NCBI RefSeq assembly: GCF_000174355.1 | Contig: NZ_ACIS01000007.1 | Location: 124,001 to 188,000 of the forward strand | Reading direction: 5' to 3' | Origin: Pseudogulbenkiania ferrooxidans 2002 | GTDB lineage: Bacteria > Pseudomonadota > Gammaproteobacteria > Burkholderiales > Chromobacteriaceae | Length of the DNA stretch: 64,000 nt | Shown: one piece after another, positions 19,874 to 30,826 of the stretch | How positions within the stretch are numbered: the first letter of the stretch is position 1 | Layout of the letters: the number at the start of each line of letters is the position of its first letter | Notes under the pieces: model-generated | The model's database searches: none | What the model saw: only the letters and a program-made list of their open reading frames with translations | What the model was told of the DNA's origin: nothing | Program-made: the position numbers and the translations under genes

Positions 19874-21621
19874 TGCGCGTCTACTCAATGAATACGCGTT
19901 CCCCCAAAGCCAGCCCCGCCCTGCGCATGACGCCAGGGCGTGTGCGTTTGGTGCTGCTGGCTCTGGCGCTGTTGTTCCTGGCCCTGATCGGGCGCGCCCT
20001 CTACCTGCAGGTGGCGCAGCAGGATTTCCTGCAGAATCAGGGCGAGGCCCGGTTCCGCCGCGCCCTGGTGCTGGAGGCCAACCGTGGCGTGATCACCGAT
20101 CGCAACGGCGAGCCGCTGGCGATCAGCTCGCCGGTGCAGACCATCTGGGCCAGTCCCGCCAGCATGGAGCCGGTGCCGCCGGCCAAGCTGCGCGAACTGG
20201 CGCGGCTGCTGGAGCTCGGCCCGGCCGAACTGGATGCCAAGCTGTCCGATCGCAAGCGCGAATTCGTCTACCTCAAGCGCCAGATCAGTCCGGAGCTGGC
20301 CGACAAGGTGATGGCGCTGGGCATTCCCGGCATCGCCAAACAGCAGGAATTCCGCCGTTTCTACCCGGCCGGCGAAAGCATGGCGCAGCTGATCGGCTTC
20401 ACCGGCGTCGATGGCCGCGGCCAGGAAGGCCTGGAACTGGCGCGCGAGAAGATGCTGGCCGGCAAGAACGGCCGGCGCGTGGTGCTGAAGGACCGGCGCG
20501 GCCACATCATCGAAGACGTGGCGGCCATCGAATACCCGAAAGACGGCCAGACGCTGAATCTCGCGATCGACCAGCGCATCCAGTATCTGGCCTACCGCGA
20601 ACTGGCGGCGGCCGTGGAGGTCAATAAGGCCAAGGCTGGCAGCATCGTGGTCTTGGATGGCAAGAGCGGCGAGCTGCTGGCGCTGGCCAACGTGCCGTCG
20701 TTCAACCCCAACAGCCGCAAGGAGCTGGACCCTGAACGCCGCCGCAACCGCGCCGTGATCGACATGTTCGAACCGGGTTCGACCATGAAGCCGTTCCCGA
20801 TCGCGATGGCGCTCAACGCCGGCAAGGTCAATCCGAACATGGTGTTCGACACCAACCCGTACTCGATCGGCCCGGCGCGGGTACGCGACTCGCACCCGAA
20901 GCCGGCGATGACGCTGACCGAGGTGATCCAGAAGTCGTCCAACGTCGGTGCCTCCAAGGTGGCGCTGCTGTTCTCGCCGGAGCAGATGTGGACGTTCTAC
21001 GACGAGGTCGGTTTCGGCCGCAGCGTGCACGCCGGTTTCCCGGGTGAAATCGCCGGCCGCCTGCGCCACTGGCAGAGCTGGCGCCCGATCGAGCAGGCCA
21101 CCATGTCGTTCGGCTACGGTGTGTCGGTGAGCCTGCTGCAGCTGGCGCGTGCCTACACCATCTTCACCAACAACGGCTCCTTGCTGCCGGTGTCGCTGAC
21201 CCGGCTGAGCTCGCCGTTGCCGGCCAAGCCGATCATTTCCCCGGACGCGGCGCGCCAGATGCGCGAAATGCTGATGACGGTGACCCAGGCCGGGGGTACC
21301 GGGACGCGGGCCCAGGTGCTGGGCTACAACGTCGGCGGCAAGAGCGGTACCGCGCGCAAGCTGGTCAACGGCGGCTACCAGGCCGACAAGCACCGCGGCC
21401 TGTTCATCGGCTTCGCGCCGGCGACCAATCCGCGCCTGATCGTGGCGGTGATGATCGACGAACCCGGCGCCGGCAGTTACTACGGTGGCTCGGTGGCCGG
21501 TCCGGCCTTCTCCAACACCATGGCCGGGGCGTTGCGCATCATGGGGGTCGAGCCCGACGCTCCCTCCAACAATTCATTGCTTCCGGTCAATCAGGTACCG
21601 GAGATACGAGAAGATACATGA
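19873..21621 (+). CDS. ftsI: Septal peptidoglycan transpeptidase FtsI (PBP3)
   Basis: 582 residues: short cytoplasmic tail, membrane anchor near residues 25-45, pedestal domain, then the transpeptidase domain with GSTMKPF (SxxK), QKSSNVGAS (SxN) and GGKSGTARK (KSG). It cross-links septal peptidoglycan in complex with FtsW. The start overlaps the ftsL stop by one base, and the stop overlaps the murE start by four. Confidence 0.97.
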   Translation: MRVYSMNTRSPKASPALRMTPGRVRLVLLALALLFLALIGRALYLQVAQQDFLQNQGEARFRRALVLEANRGVITDRNGEPLAISSPVQTIWASPASMEPVPPAKLRELARLLELGPAELDAKLSDRKREFVYLKRQISPELADKVMALGIPGIAKQQEFRRFYPAGESMAQLIGFTGVDGRGQEGLELAREKMLAGKNGRRVVLKDRRGHIIEDVAAIEYPKDGQTLNLAIDQRIQYLAYRELAAAVEVNKAKAGSIVVLDGKSGELLALANVPSFNPNSRKELDPERRRNRAVIDMFEPGSTMKPFPIAMALNAGKVNPNMVFDTNPYSIGPARVRDSHPKPAMTLTEVIQKSSNVGASKVALLFSPEQMWTFYDEVGFGRSVHAGFPGEIAGRLRHWQSWRPIEQATMSFGYGVSVSLLQLARAYTIFTNNGSLLPVSLTRLSSPLPAKPIISPDAARQMREMLMTVTQAGGTGTRAQVLGYNVGGKSGTARKLVNGGYQADKHRGLFIGFAPATNPRLIVAVMIDEPGAGSYYGGSVAGPAFSNTMAGALRIMGVEPDAPSNNSLLPVNQVPEIREDT

Positions 21622-23111
21622 AGAGTCTGTTGACCCCGCTGCCGGACTGGGATCCGGCCGAGCTCGATACCCTGGGGCTGCCGCTCAAGCGTGTCGAGAC
21701 GGACAGCCGCCGCGTGCTGCCGGGCGACGTGTTCCTGGCGTGCCGCGGCGAGTACGCCGATGGCCGCCAGTTCATTCCGATGGCGCTCGCCAACGGTGCC
21801 GCCTGCGTGCTGTGGGACCCGGCCGACGGCTTTAACTGGAACCCGGCCTGGAACGTTCCCAACCTGGCGGTGCCGCAGCTGCGCGCGCGCGCCGGCATCG
21901 TCGCCAGCCACGCCTATGGCGAGCCGAGCCGCGCCATGACGGTGATCGGCATCACCGGCACCAACGGCAAGACCTCGATCTCGCACTGGCTGGCGCAGGC
22001 GTTCTCGCTGCTGGCGCACAAGGCGGCGCTGATCGGCACCGTCGGCAACGGTTTCTACGGCGCCCTGACCGAGACCACCCATACCACGCCGGACCCGGTG
22101 ACGGTGCAGCAGAAGCTGGCCGAGTACAAGCGCCAGGGCGCCGACGTGGTGACCATGGAAGTGTCCTCGCACGGTCTCGACCAGTTCCGCGTCAACGGCG
22201 TCAGCTTCGCCACCGCGGTGTTCACCAACCTGACGCGCGACCACCTCGACTATCACGGCTCGATGGAAGAGTACGGCGCCTCCAAGGCGCGGCTGTTCCA
22301 TTGGGAAGGGCTGCGCCATGCCATCATCAACGCCGACGACGCCTTCGGCCGCGAACTGGCCGCCGGTATCGATCGCCAGCGCACCCAGACGGTGACTTAC
22401 GGGCTGGAGCAGGGTGACGTGCGCGCGCAGAACCTCTCCGCCACCCTCGATGGCCTGCAGATGACGGTGACCACGCCGTGGGGCGAGGTCGAGCTGCGCA
22501 GCCCGCTCTTGGGCCGTTTCAACGCCGCCAACCTGCTCGCCTGCCTCGCCACGCTGTGCGTCAACGGCGTGGCGCTGAAGGACGCGGCGGCGGTGTTGTC
22601 GCGCATCCAGCCGGCGCGCGGGCGCATGCAGCGCCTGGGCGGCGGCCACGAGCCGCTGGTGGTGATCGACTACGCCCACACCCCGGACGCGCTGGAGAAG
22701 GCGCTGGCCACGCTGGCCGAAATCCGCCCCGCCGGCAACCGGCTCTACTGCGTGTTCGGCTGCGGTGGCGACCGCGACAAGGGCAAGCGCCCGATGATGG
22801 GAGCTATCGCCACCCGCATCGCCGACGTCGCGGTGGTGACCAGCGACAACCCGCGCAGCGAAGAGCCGCAGGCCATCATCGCCGACATCCGTGCCGGCAT
22901 GGGTGAGACCGGCCACGTCGAGGCCGACCGTGCCGCCGCCATCCGCTGGGCGATCGCCGCGGCCCGCGCCGGCGACATCGTGCTGGTGGCCGGCAAGGGG
23001 CACGAGGAATACCAGGACATCCGCGGCGTGAAGCAGCCGTTCTCCGACTTCCGCATCGCCGAAGAGGCGCTCACGGCCTGGAGCGAGGTGCACGATGCTG
23101 ATGCTGTCTGA
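21618..23111 (+). CDS. murE: UDP-MurNAc-tripeptide synthetase MurE
   Basis: 497 residues, three-domain Mur ligase. The ATP loop is ITGTNGKTSISHW. VTSDNPRSEEP contains the DNPR motif typical of enzymes adding meso-diaminopimelate. It adds the third residue to UDP-MurNAc-L-Ala-D-Glu in the cytoplasm. The ATG overlaps the ftsI stop, and the 3' end overlaps murF by 17 bases. Confidence 0.97.
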   Translation: MKSLLTPLPDWDPAELDTLGLPLKRVETDSRRVLPGDVFLACRGEYADGRQFIPMALANGAACVLWDPADGFNWNPAWNVPNLAVPQLRARAGIVASHAYGEPSRAMTVIGITGTNGKTSISHWLAQAFSLLAHKAALIGTVGNGFYGALTETTHTTPDPVTVQQKLAEYKRQGADVVTMEVSSHGLDQFRVNGVSFATAVFTNLTRDHLDYHGSMEEYGASKARLFHWEGLRHAIINADDAFGRELAAGIDRQRTQTVTYGLEQGDVRAQNLSATLDGLQMTVTTPWGEVELRSPLLGRFNAANLLACLATLCVNGVALKDAAAVLSRIQPARGRMQRLGGGHEPLVVIDYAHTPDALEKALATLAEIRPAGNRLYCVFGCGGDRDKGKRPMMGAIATRIADVAVVTSDNPRSEEPQAIIADIRAGMGETGHVEADRAAAIRWAIAAARAGDIVLVAGKGHEEYQDIRGVKQPFSDFRIAEEALTAWSEVHDADAV

Positions 23112-24456
23112 CGTGGCGCAACTGGCCGGCGGCCGCCTGGCCGGTGCCGATGCCGAGGTGACCCGGGTGGTCACGGACAGCCGTGCCGCCGGGCCGGGCG
23201 ATCTGTTCGTGGCGCTCAAGGGCGAGCATTTCGATGCGCACGATTTCGTCGCCGACGTGCTGGCGCAGGGCGCGGCCGGGGCCCTGGTGCGCCAGGACTT
23301 CGCGCTGCCCGGCGTGGCGCTGGTCCAGGTGGACGACACCCGGCTGGCGCTGGGCCGGCTTGCCGCCGGCTGGCGCGCCCGTTTCGAGCTGCCGCTGGTC
23401 GGCATCACCGGTTCCAACGGCAAGACCACGGTCAAGGAGATGCTGACGGCGATCCTCGCTGCCCATGCCGGGCGCGACACGGTGCTCGCCACCGCCGGCA
23501 ACTTCAACAACGACATCGGTCTGCCGCTGACGCTGCTCGGCCTGAATGCCGGTCATCGCTACGCGGTGATCGAGATGGGCATGAACCATTTCGGCGAAAT
23601 CCGCTATCTGACCGGGCTGGCCCGGCCGCGCGTGGCGCTGGTCAACAACGCGCTGCGCGCCCACCTGGGCGGCGGCTTCTCCGGCACGGCCGACATCGCC
23701 CGTGCCAAGAGCGAAATCTTCGAAGGGTTGGCCGAAGACGGCGTGGCGGTGATCAATGCCGACGATCCCCACGCCGCCATCTTCCGCGCCGCCGCCGCCG
23801 GCCGTCGCCTGCTCAGTTTCGGTTTGGGCGAGGCCGATGTGAACGCTCGCGACGTGACGCTGTCCGATACCGCTGCCCATTTCGTCCTGTGCTCGCCGCA
23901 GGGAGACGTGGCGGTCGCGCTGCCGGCGCCGGGGGAACACAACGTGCGCAACGCGCTCGCCGCCGCCGCCGCCGCGCTGGCGCTGGAGGTGCCGCTGGCG
24001 GCCATCGCCGCCGGTCTGGCCGGCTTCGCCGGGGTCAGGGGCCGGCTGCAGCGCAAACACGCCGGCAACGGCGCGACGCTGATCGACGACACCTACAACG
24101 CCAACCCGGACTCGATGAAGGCGGGCATCGACGTGCTGCTGCAGGCGCTGGCGCCGCGCTGGTTCGTGATGGGCGACATCGGCGAATTGGGCGAGAACGC
24201 CGCCGCACTGCACGCCGAGGTCGGCGCCTACGCCCGGGAACGCGGGCTCGACGCCCTGCTGACGCTGGGCGATTTGAGCCGTCACGCCGCCGCCGCCTTC
24301 GGCGCCACGGCAAACCATTTTGATACGCTGGATGCGCTGCTCTCCTATCTCGACAGCCATCTGCCGGCAGATGCCACCGTGCTCGTAAAGGGGTCGCGTT
24401 TCATGCGCATGGAGCGGGTGGTCGAGCATCTGACCGGGCAACGACAAGAACATTAA
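23095..24456 (+). CDS. murF: UDP-MurNAc-pentapeptide synthetase MurF
   Basis: 453 residues. ATP loop GITGSNGKTTVKEML, then NFNNDIGLPLTLL and DDTYNANPDSMKAG, all MurF hallmarks. It adds D-Ala-D-Ala to the tripeptide, completing the soluble precursor. ATG 23095 or the second ATG at 23101 could be used; the first overlaps murE. A one-mismatch copy of the repeat encodes GLAE at 23725-23736. Confidence 0.96.
   Translation: MLMLSDVAQLAGGRLAGADAEVTRVVTDSRAAGPGDLFVALKGEHFDAHDFVADVLAQGAAGALVRQDFALPGVALVQVDDTRLALGRLAAGWRARFELPLVGITGSNGKTTVKEMLTAILAAHAGRDTVLATAGNFNNDIGLPLTLLGLNAGHRYAVIEMGMNHFGEIRYLTGLARPRVALVNNALRAHLGGGFSGTADIARAKSEIFEGLAEDGVAVINADDPHAAIFRAAAAGRRLLSFGLGEADVNARDVTLSDTAAHFVLCSPQGDVAVALPAPGEHNVRNALAAAAAALALEVPLAAIAAGLAGFAGVRGRLQRKHAGNGATLIDDTYNANPDSMKAGIDVLLQALAPRWFVMGDIGELGENAAALHAEVGAYARERGLDALLTLGDLSRHAAAAFGATANHFDTLDALLSYLDSHLPADATVLVKGSRFMRMERVVEHLTGQRQEH
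23725..23736 (+). repeat. Uptake-sequence-like 12-mer, one mismatch
   Basis: GGGTTGGCCGAA, in-frame in murF, read Gly-Leu-Ala-Glu. Confidence 0.45.
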
Positions 24457-24468
24457 GGGAGTGTAGCC

Positions 24469-25554
24469 GTGCTGCTTTGGCTGGCCGATTGGCTGAAAGA
24501 TTACGTCCGGGCGTTTTCCGTCCTCAACTACGTCACCCTGCGCGCGGTGATGGCGGCGCTGACCTCGCTCGGCATCTCGCTGCTGATGGGGCCGTGGGTG
24601 ATCCGGCGCCTGACCGAATTGAAAGTGGGGCAGGCGGTGCGTTCCGACGGCCCGCAGAGCCATCTGGTCAAGACCGGCACCCCGACTATGGGCGGCACGC
24701 TGATCCTGCTGGCGATCGGCGTCACCACGCTGCTGTGGGCGGACTGGACCAACAAATACGTCTGGCTGCTGCTGGCGGTGCTGTTCGGCACCGGCGCCAT
24801 CGGTTTCTACGACGACTGGCGCAAGGTGGTGTACCGCGACCCGAAAGGCATTTCGGCGCGCGCCAAGATGTTCTGGCAGTCTGCCATCGCCATCGGTGCC
24901 GGGGTGTTCCTGATCACCACCGCCAAGCTGCCGGCGTCGACTGAATTCATCGTGCCGTTCTTCAAGAACGTGGTCTATCCGCTGGGGGCGATCGGTTTTT
25001 GCATCCTGACCTATTTCGTCATCGTCGGCACCTCCAACGCGGTCAACCTCACCGACGGCCTGGACGGCCTGGCGGCGCTGCCGACGGTGCTGGTCTCCGG
25101 CGCCCTGGCGATCTTCGCCTACGTCGCCGGCAACATCGTGTTCGCGCGCTACCTCGGCCTGCCGCACATCCCCGGCGCGCACGAAGTGGTGGTGTTCTGC
25201 GCCGCCATCTGCGGTGCCTGCCTCGGATTCCTGTGGTTCAACGCCTACCCGGCGCAGGTGTTCATGGGCGACGTCGGCGCCCTGGCGCTGGGCGCGGCGC
25301 TCGGCACCGTGGCGGTGATCGTACGCCAGGAAATCGTGCTGTTCATCATGGGCGGCCTGTTCGTGATGGAGGCGCTGTCGGTGATGATCCAGGTGGCCTC
25401 GTTCAAGCTCACCGGCAAGCGCGTGTTTCGCATGGCGCCGCTGCATCACCACTACGAGCTCAAGGGCTGGAAGGAAACGCAGGTGGTGGTGCGTTTCTGG
25501 ATAATCACCATGATGCTGGTGCTGGCCGGCCTGACCACCCTGAAACTGCGCTGA
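24469..25554 (+). CDS. mraY: Phospho-MurNAc-pentapeptide translocase MraY
   Basis: 361 residues, about ten membrane segments. [30 protein letters not shown] and the histidine motif [12 protein letters not shown] are the MraY signatures, including the DDD-region Mg-binding aspartates. It transfers phospho-MurNAc-pentapeptide to undecaprenyl phosphate to make lipid I. Translation begins at GTG 24469, 12 bases after murF, with an AGGGAG site. Confidence 0.98.
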   Translation: MLLWLADWLKDYVRAFSVLNYVTLRAVMAALTSLGISLLMGPWVIRRLTELKVGQAVRSDGPQSHLVKTGTPTMGGTLILLAIGVTTLLWADWTNKYVWLLLAVLFGTGAIGFYDDWRKVVYRDPKGISARAKMFWQSAIAIGAGVFLITTAKLPASTEFIVPFFKNVVYPLGAIGFCILTYFVIVGTSNAVNLTDGLDGLAALPTVLVSGALAIFAYVAGNIVFARYLGLPHIPGAHEVVVFCAAICGACLGFLWFNAYPAQVFMGDVGALALGAALGTVAVIVRQEIVLFIMGGLFVMEALSVMIQVASFKLTGKRVFRMAPLHHHYELKGWKETQVVVRFWIITMMLVLAGLTTLKLR

Positions 25555-25563
25555 GGACCGAAG

Positions 25564-26931
25564 ATGCGCTTCGCCAACCGTCACATCGTCGTCGTCGGGC
25601 TCGGAGACACCGGGTTGTCCGCCGCGCGCTGGCTTGCCGCGCACGGCGCGACGGTCACCGTAGCCGACAGCCGTGACAACCCGCCCAACGCCGCGACCCT
25701 GGCCGAAAGCCTGCCCGGCGTGGCGCTGAAGACCGGCGCCTTCGACGCGACGACGTTTGCCGGCGCCGAGATGCTGGTGGTGAGCCCAGGCGTGGCGGTG
25801 GCTACCCCGGCGATCGCCGCGTTCCGCCGTGCCGGTGGCGAGGTGGTGGGGGACGTGGAACTGTTCGCGCGCGCCATCGCCGGCTCGGGCAGCAAGGTCA
25901 TCGCCATCACCGGTTCCAACGGCAAGAGCACCGTCACCAGCCTGGTCGGCCACCTGTGCCGTCAGGCCGGGCTCGACACCGTGCTGGCCGGCAACATCGG
26001 CCTGCCGGTGCTGGATGCCCTGGGCGAGCGCGAGGCCAGCGGCAAGCGCCCGGACGTGTGGGTGCTGGAACTGTCGAGTTTCCAGCTGGAAACCACCACC
26101 AGCCTGAATGCCGACGCCGCCACCGTGCTCAACATCTCCGAGGACCACCTCGACCGCTACGCCGACCTGCTCGACTACGCCCATAGCAAGACCGCGGTGT
26201 TCAACGGCCGCGGCGTGCAGGTGCTGAACCGCGACGACGCGCTGGTGCGCGCCATGGTGCGTCCCGGCCATGCCCAACGCTGGTTCTCGCTGAAAGAGAC
26301 GGCCGACTACGCGCTGCGCCAGGACGCCGGGCGTTACTGGCTGACCGTCGCCGGCGAGGCGGTGTTCGACTGCGCCGAGATGAGCCTGCAGGGCCTGCAC
26401 AACGCTGCCAACGCGCTCGCCGCGCTGGCGCTCACCGAGGCCATCGGCCTGCCGCGCGCGGCGCTGCTGGAGGGACTCAAGACGTTCACGGGCCTGGCGC
26501 ACCGCGTCGAGTTTGTCGCCGAGGTGCACGGCGTGCGCTACATCGATGACTCCAAGGGCACCAACGTCGGCGCCACCGAGGCCGCGCTCAACGGCATGAC
26601 CCGGCCGGTGGTGCTGATCGCCGGCGGCGACGGCAAGGGCCAGGATTTTTCGCCGCTGAAGCCGGCGTGCGCGCGCATCGCCCGCGCCGTGCTGCTGATC
26701 GGCCGTGACGCCGGCAAGATTCGCGCCGTGCTGGAAGGGCTGCCGCTGCCGATAGTCGACTGCGCCACGCTGGAAGAGGCCACGCGCGAAGCCGCCAGGT
26801 TGGCCGAAGCCGGTGACGTGGTGCTGCTGTCGCCGGCCTGCGCCAGCCTCGACATGTTCAAGAACTACGCCCACCGCGCCCAGGTGTTCATCGACGGCGT
26901 GCGCGCGCTGCAAGCGGGGAACGCCGCATGA
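25564..26931 (+). CDS. murD: UDP-MurNAc-L-Ala:D-Glu ligase MurD
   Basis: 455 residues. N-terminal Rossmann-like [23 protein letters not shown] loop [24 protein letters not shown] and [13 protein letters not shown] identify MurD. It adds D-glutamate to UDP-MurNAc-L-Ala. The stop overlaps the ftsW start (ATGA). An exact copy of the repeat encodes RLAE near residue 412. Confidence 0.97.
   Translation: MRFANRHIVVVGLGDTGLSAARWLAAHGATVTVADSRDNPPNAATLAESLPGVALKTGAFDATTFAGAEMLVVSPGVAVATPAIAAFRRAGGEVVGDVELFARAIAGSGSKVIAITGSNGKSTVTSLVGHLCRQAGLDTVLAGNIGLPVLDALGEREASGKRPDVWVLELSSFQLETTTSLNADAATVLNISEDHLDRYADLLDYAHSKTAVFNGRGVQVLNRDDALVRAMVRPGHAQRWFSLKETADYALRQDAGRYWLTVAGEAVFDCAEMSLQGLHNAANALAALALTEAIGLPRAALLEGLKTFTGLAHRVEFVAEVHGVRYIDDSKGTNVGATEAALNGMTRPVVLIAGGDGKGQDFSPLKPACARIARAVLLIGRDAGKIRAVLEGLPLPIVDCATLEEATREAARLAEAGDVVLLSPACASLDMFKNYAHRAQVFIDGVRALQAGNAA
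26797..26808 (+). repeat. Uptake-sequence-like 12-mer, exact
   Basis: AGGTTGGCCGAA, in-frame in murD, read Arg-Leu-Ala-Glu. Confidence 0.75.
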
Positions 26932-28085
26932 TCGGCAACAGCGCCCGCCGTTACGCCCCCATCACGCCGTTCGACGAGGCGTTGGGGTGGGCGATCGCGT
27001 TGCTGCTGTCGATCAGCCTGGTGATGGTGTACTCGGCGTCGATCGCCTACGCCGAGGCGGATGCGGCGACGCAGAACCGCTATTTCTACCTGATCCGCCA
27101 CATGATCTTCATGGGCATCGGGCTGACCGGCGCCTACGCGGTGTTCCAGTTCCCGACCGCGTTCTGGCAGAAGTACGCCGGCAAGGTGTTCATCATCGGC
27201 GTGGTGCTGCTGGTGCTGGTGCTGATTCCCGGCATCGGCCGCGTGGTGAACGGGGCGCGGCGCTGGATCGGGCTGTTCGTCATCAATCTGCAGCCGTCCG
27301 AGGTGATGAAGCTCGCCACCGTGCTGTACGTGGCCGACTACACGGTGCGCAAGTCGCACAAGCTGCACAGCCTGAAGGAAGGCTTCGCCCCGGTGTTCGG
27401 CGCCATGGTGGTGGTGGCCTTCCTGCTGTTGCGCGAGCCGGACTTCGGCGCGCTGATGGTGGTGATGAGCATCGCCATGGGGCTGTTGTTCCTGGGCGGC
27501 ATCAATATGCGCATCTTCACCGGCCTGGCCGCCATGGCGGTGGTGGCGGTGGCGACGCTGATCATCACCTCGCCGTACCGGCTCAAGCGCGTGCTGGGTT
27601 TTCTCGACCCGTGGGACGATCCCTACGGCAAGGGCTACCAGTTGTCGCACTCGCTGATCGCCTTCGGCCGCGGCGAATGGTTCGGGGTGGGGCTGGGCGG
27701 CAGCGTGGAGAAGCTGTTCTACCTGCCCGAGGCGCATACCGACTTCATCATGGCGGTGATCGCCGAGGAATTCGGTTTTGCCGGCCTGCTGGTGGTGCTC
27801 GGGCTCTACGCCTGGATCGTGCGGCGCGCTTTCCACATCGGCGTGGAGTCGAAGAAGCTGGAGCGCTATTACCAGGCGCTGGTGGCGCAGGGCATCGGCA
27901 TCTGGCTCGGCATCCAGACCTTTTTCAACATCGGCGTGAACATGGGGCTGTTGCCGACCAAGGGCCTGACCCTGCCGCTGATGTCGTTCGGCGGTTCGGC
28001 GATGCTGCTCAACATGGCGGCACTGGCGATCCTGCTGCGCGTGGATTGGGAAAACAGGCGAATCATGAGGGGCTATAAGGTTTAG
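26928..28085 (+). CDS. ftsW: Septal SEDS glycosyltransferase FtsW
   Basis: 385 residues, about ten membrane segments. [50 protein letters not shown] and [19 protein letters not shown] are the FtsW/RodA family blocks. It polymerises lipid II at the septum with FtsI. It starts inside the murD stop and ends with TAG within the first copy of an 8-base direct repeat (28082-28089). Confidence 0.97.
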   Translation: MIGNSARRYAPITPFDEALGWAIALLLSISLVMVYSASIAYAEADAATQNRYFYLIRHMIFMGIGLTGAYAVFQFPTAFWQKYAGKVFIIGVVLLVLVLIPGIGRVVNGARRWIGLFVINLQPSEVMKLATVLYVADYTVRKSHKLHSLKEGFAPVFGAMVVVAFLLLREPDFGALMVVMSIAMGLLFLGGINMRIFTGLAAMAVVAVATLIITSPYRLKRVLGFLDPWDDPYGKGYQLSHSLIAFGRGEWFGVGLGGSVEKLFYLPEAHTDFIMAVIAEEFGFAGLLVVLGLYAWIVRRAFHIGVESKKLERYYQALVAQGIGIWLGIQTFFNIGVNMGLLPTKGLTLPLMSFGGSAMLLNMAALAILLRVDWENRRIMRGYKV

Positions 28086-28209
28086 TCCTTCATGAAGCCA
28101 CGCCAGAGGCGTGGCCAGGTACGAAGCACCGTGTTCGCCTGTTTCTGCGGAGCCCCGTAAGGGGCACAGCTAAAACCGCCGGATTAGGTGGGGCTAGAAG
28201 GTTAGTCCT
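28082..28209. repeat. Hairpin-rich segment flanked by 8-bp direct repeats, between ftsW and murG
   Basis: TTAGTCCT occurs at 28082-28089 and 28202-28209. Between them are a perfect hairpin GCCACGCC-aga-GGCGTGGC (28097-28115), an imperfect CGAAGCAC/GTGTTCG stem, and GCCCC-gtaa-GGGGC (28152-28165). A second GGGGCT near 28190 could compete for the same arm. A small insertion with target-site duplication, or an attenuator-like spacer, would both fit. Confidence 0.5.
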
Positions 28210-28231
28210 GCCTGCATGACGAAATGACGAA

Positions 28232-28243
28232 AGGTTGGCCGAA
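28232..28243 (+). repeat. Uptake-sequence-like 12-mer, exact, intergenic
   Basis: AGGTTGGCCGAA, 24 bases upstream of the murG start codon. Confidence 0.75.
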
Positions 28244-28267
28244 GGCCGGCCGGAAACAAGAAAGACG

Positions 28268-29338
28268 ATGACGAAGCGAACGGTAATGGTGATGGCCGGC
28301 GGCACCGGGGGGCATATCTTCCCGGGCTTGGCCGTGGCGCACGAACTGCAGGCGCGCGGCTGGACGGTGTTCTGGCTCGGCGCCAGCGGCGGCATGGAAA
28401 GCCGCCTGGTGCCGCAGCACGGCTTCGCCATCGAGACGGTGAAGATTGGCGGCGTGCGCGGCAACGGCCTCAAGCGCTGGCTGCTGCTGCCGTTCACGTT
28501 GACGGCGGCGCTGGCCAAGACGCTGGCGGTGATCTTCCGCCGCCGGCCGGACATCGCGGTGGGCTTCGGCGGCTACACCGGCTTCCCCGGCGGGCTGATG
28601 AGCCGCTTCCTGTGGAAGCCGCTGGTGATCCACGAGCAGAACTCGGTGGCCGGCCTGACCAACAAACTGCTGGCGCGCATCGCCAACCGTACCTTGTTCG
28701 CCTTCCCCGGCGCGTTTCCCGGGCCGGACGGGCTGGTCGGCAACCCGGTGCGAGCCGAGATCGCCAAGGTGCCGGCGCCGGAGCCACGCTTTGCCGGCCG
28801 CAGCGGTCCGCTGCGCGTGCTGGTGGTCGGCGGCAGCCTCGGCGCCAAGGTGTTCAACGACACCCTGCCGCAGGCGCTGGCGCTGATCCCGGCCGAACGG
28901 CGGCCGCAGGTGGTGCACCAGGCCGGCGCCAAGCAGATCGAGGCGCTGAAGGACAACTATGCCAAGGCCGGGGTGAGCGCCGATTGCCGCGCCTTCATCG
29001 ACGACATGGCGGCCGAGTACGCCGCCGCCGACCTGGTGATCTGCCGTGCCGGCGCGCTGACCGTGGCCGAGCTGGCCGCGGTCGGGGTGGGCAGCGTGCT
29101 GGTGCCGTATCCGCACGCGGTGGACGACCACCAGACCGGCAATGCGCGTTACCTGGCCGACGCGGGCGCGGCGCGGCTGCTGCCGCAAAGCGAACTCAGC
29201 GTCGCCGGCCTGGCGGAACTGTTGACGCAACTGACGCGCGAGGACTGTCTGGCGATGGCCAGGAAGGCGCGCCAACTGGCCATCGTCGATGCGGCACAGC
29301 GCGTCGCCGACGTGTGCGAAGCCCTGGTACAAGAATGA
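28268..29338 (+). CDS. murG: Lipid II synthase MurG (GlcNAc transferase)
   Basis: 356 residues, GT28 family. [43 protein letters not shown] and the C-terminal [18 protein letters not shown] are MurG motifs. It transfers GlcNAc to lipid I on the inner face of the membrane to give lipid II. I chose the ATG at 28268 because [12 protein letters not shown] aligns with the family start; an in-frame start 33 bases earlier would read through the spacer. Confidence 0.97.
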   Translation: MTKRTVMVMAGGTGGHIFPGLAVAHELQARGWTVFWLGASGGMESRLVPQHGFAIETVKIGGVRGNGLKRWLLLPFTLTAALAKTLAVIFRRRPDIAVGFGGYTGFPGGLMSRFLWKPLVIHEQNSVAGLTNKLLARIANRTLFAFPGAFPGPDGLVGNPVRAEIAKVPAPEPRFAGRSGPLRVLVVGGSLGAKVFNDTLPQALALIPAERRPQVVHQAGAKQIEALKDNYAKAGVSADCRAFIDDMAAEYAAADLVICRAGALTVAELAAVGVGSVLVPYPHAVDDHQTGNARYLADAGAARLLPQSELSVAGLAELLTQLTREDCLAMARKARQLAIVDAAQRVADVCEALVQE

Positions 29339-29381
29339 CCGGCCGTTTTCTGGTGAAAGCGGCCCTGACAAGCGAGCAGCA

Positions 29382-30773
29382 ATGAAACACAGAGTCAAAC
29401 ACATTCATTTCGTCGGCATCGGTGGTGTCGGCATGTGCGGCATCGCCGAGGTGCTGCTGAACCTCGGCTACACCGTGTCCGGCTCCGACATGGCGGAGAG
29501 CGCCGCCACCAAGCGCCTGGTGGCGCAGGGCGCCGTGGTGCATTTCGGCCATGACGCCGCCTACATGCAGGGCGCCGACGTGGTGGTGACCTCGACCGCG
29601 GTCAAGGCCGACAACCCGGAAGTGGTCGAAGCCAAGGCACGCCATATCCCGGTGATTCCGCGCGCCATGATGCTGGCCGAGCTGATGCGCTTCAAGCAGG
29701 GCATCGCCATCGCCGGCACCCACGGCAAGACCACCACCACCAGCCTCACCGCCTCGGTGCTGGCGGCGGCCGGGCTCGACCCGACCTTCGTCATCGGCGG
29801 CAAGCTGACCGCCGCCGGTACCAACGCCAAGCTGGGCTCGGGCGAATTTCTGGTGGCCGAGGCCGACGAGTCGGACGCCTCGTTCCTGCACCTGGCCCCG
29901 GTGATGGCGGTGGTGACCAACATCGACGCCGACCACATGGACACCTACGAGCACAGCTTCGACAAGCTGAAGCAGGCCTTCGTCGACTTCCTGCACCGCC
30001 TGCCGTTTTATGGCCGCGCCGTGCTGTGCCTCGACGACGCCAACGTGCGCGAGATCCTGCCGCGCGTCACCAAGCCGGTGACCACCTACGGGTTCTCCGA
30101 CGATGCCGACGTGCAGGCCGCCAACGTGCGCGCCGTGGGCGGCCAGATGCACTTCGACGTGGTGGCCAGGAACGGCAATCAGCTGCATTTCCCGGTGGTG
30201 CTCAACCTGCCGGGGCGGCACAACGTGCTGAACGCGCTGTCGGCCATCGCCATCGGCCTGGAATGCGGCGCCGACGTGGCATCGATCCAGCAGGGGCTGG
30301 CTGAATTCGCCGGCGTCGGCCGGCGCTTCCAGCGCTACGGCGAGGTGGCCTGTCCGTCCGGCGGCCACTTCACCCTGGTCGACGACTATGGCCACCACCC
30401 GGTGGAAATGGCCGCCACGCTGGCGGCGGTGCGCGGCGCCTTCCCGGCCCAGCGCCTGGTGCTGGCGTTCCAGCCGCACCGTTACACCCGCACCCGCGAC
30501 CTGTTCGAGGATTTCGTCAAGGTGCTGTCGACGGTGGACGTGCTGCTGCTGTCGGAGGTCTATGCCGCCGGCGAGACCCCCATCGTCGCCGCCGACGGCC
30601 GCGCGCTGGCCCGTGCCGTGCGCGTCACCGGCAAGGTCGAGCCCTTGTTCATCGAGGCCATCGCCGACCTGCCGCAGGTCATCCTCGACACGGTGCAAGA
30701 CGGCGACGTGGTGATCACCATGGGAGCCGGCTCGATCGGCGCGGTACCGGGCAAGCTCGCGGCTCAGGCTTGA
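29382..30773 (+). CDS. murC: UDP-MurNAc:L-alanine ligase MurC
   Basis: 463 residues. [17 protein letters not shown] (UDP-binding), [13 protein letters not shown] (ATP loop), [26 protein letters not shown] and [13 protein letters not shown] are MurC signatures. It adds the first peptide residue, L-Ala, to UDP-MurNAc. It is followed by ddlB directly; many related clusters have murB at this point and none is present here. Confidence 0.97.
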   Translation: MKHRVKHIHFVGIGGVGMCGIAEVLLNLGYTVSGSDMAESAATKRLVAQGAVVHFGHDAAYMQGADVVVTSTAVKADNPEVVEAKARHIPVIPRAMMLAELMRFKQGIAIAGTHGKTTTTSLTASVLAAAGLDPTFVIGGKLTAAGTNAKLGSGEFLVAEADESDASFLHLAPVMAVVTNIDADHMDTYEHSFDKLKQAFVDFLHRLPFYGRAVLCLDDANVREILPRVTKPVTTYGFSDDADVQAANVRAVGGQMHFDVVARNGNQLHFPVVLNLPGRHNVLNALSAIAIGLECGADVASIQQGLAEFAGVGRRFQRYGEVACPSGGHFTLVDDYGHHPVEMAATLAAVRGAFPAQRLVLAFQPHRYTRTRDLFEDFVKVLSTVDVLLLSEVYAAGETPIVAADGRALARAVRVTGKVEPLFIEAIADLPQVILDTVQDGDVVITMGAGSIGAVPGKLAAQA

Positions 30774-30826
30774 TCGGACCAAGGTATAAAGATGCCCGCC
30801 GAGCAGCGGGCGCAGAAGGATAGACG

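Noticed and set aside
23071-26913. A 1280-codon open frame on the minus strand across murF-mraY-murD
   Set aside because: It is antisense to three well-conserved genes, has a low-complexity His/Gln/Arg/Gly composition, and results from high G+C in the third codon position.
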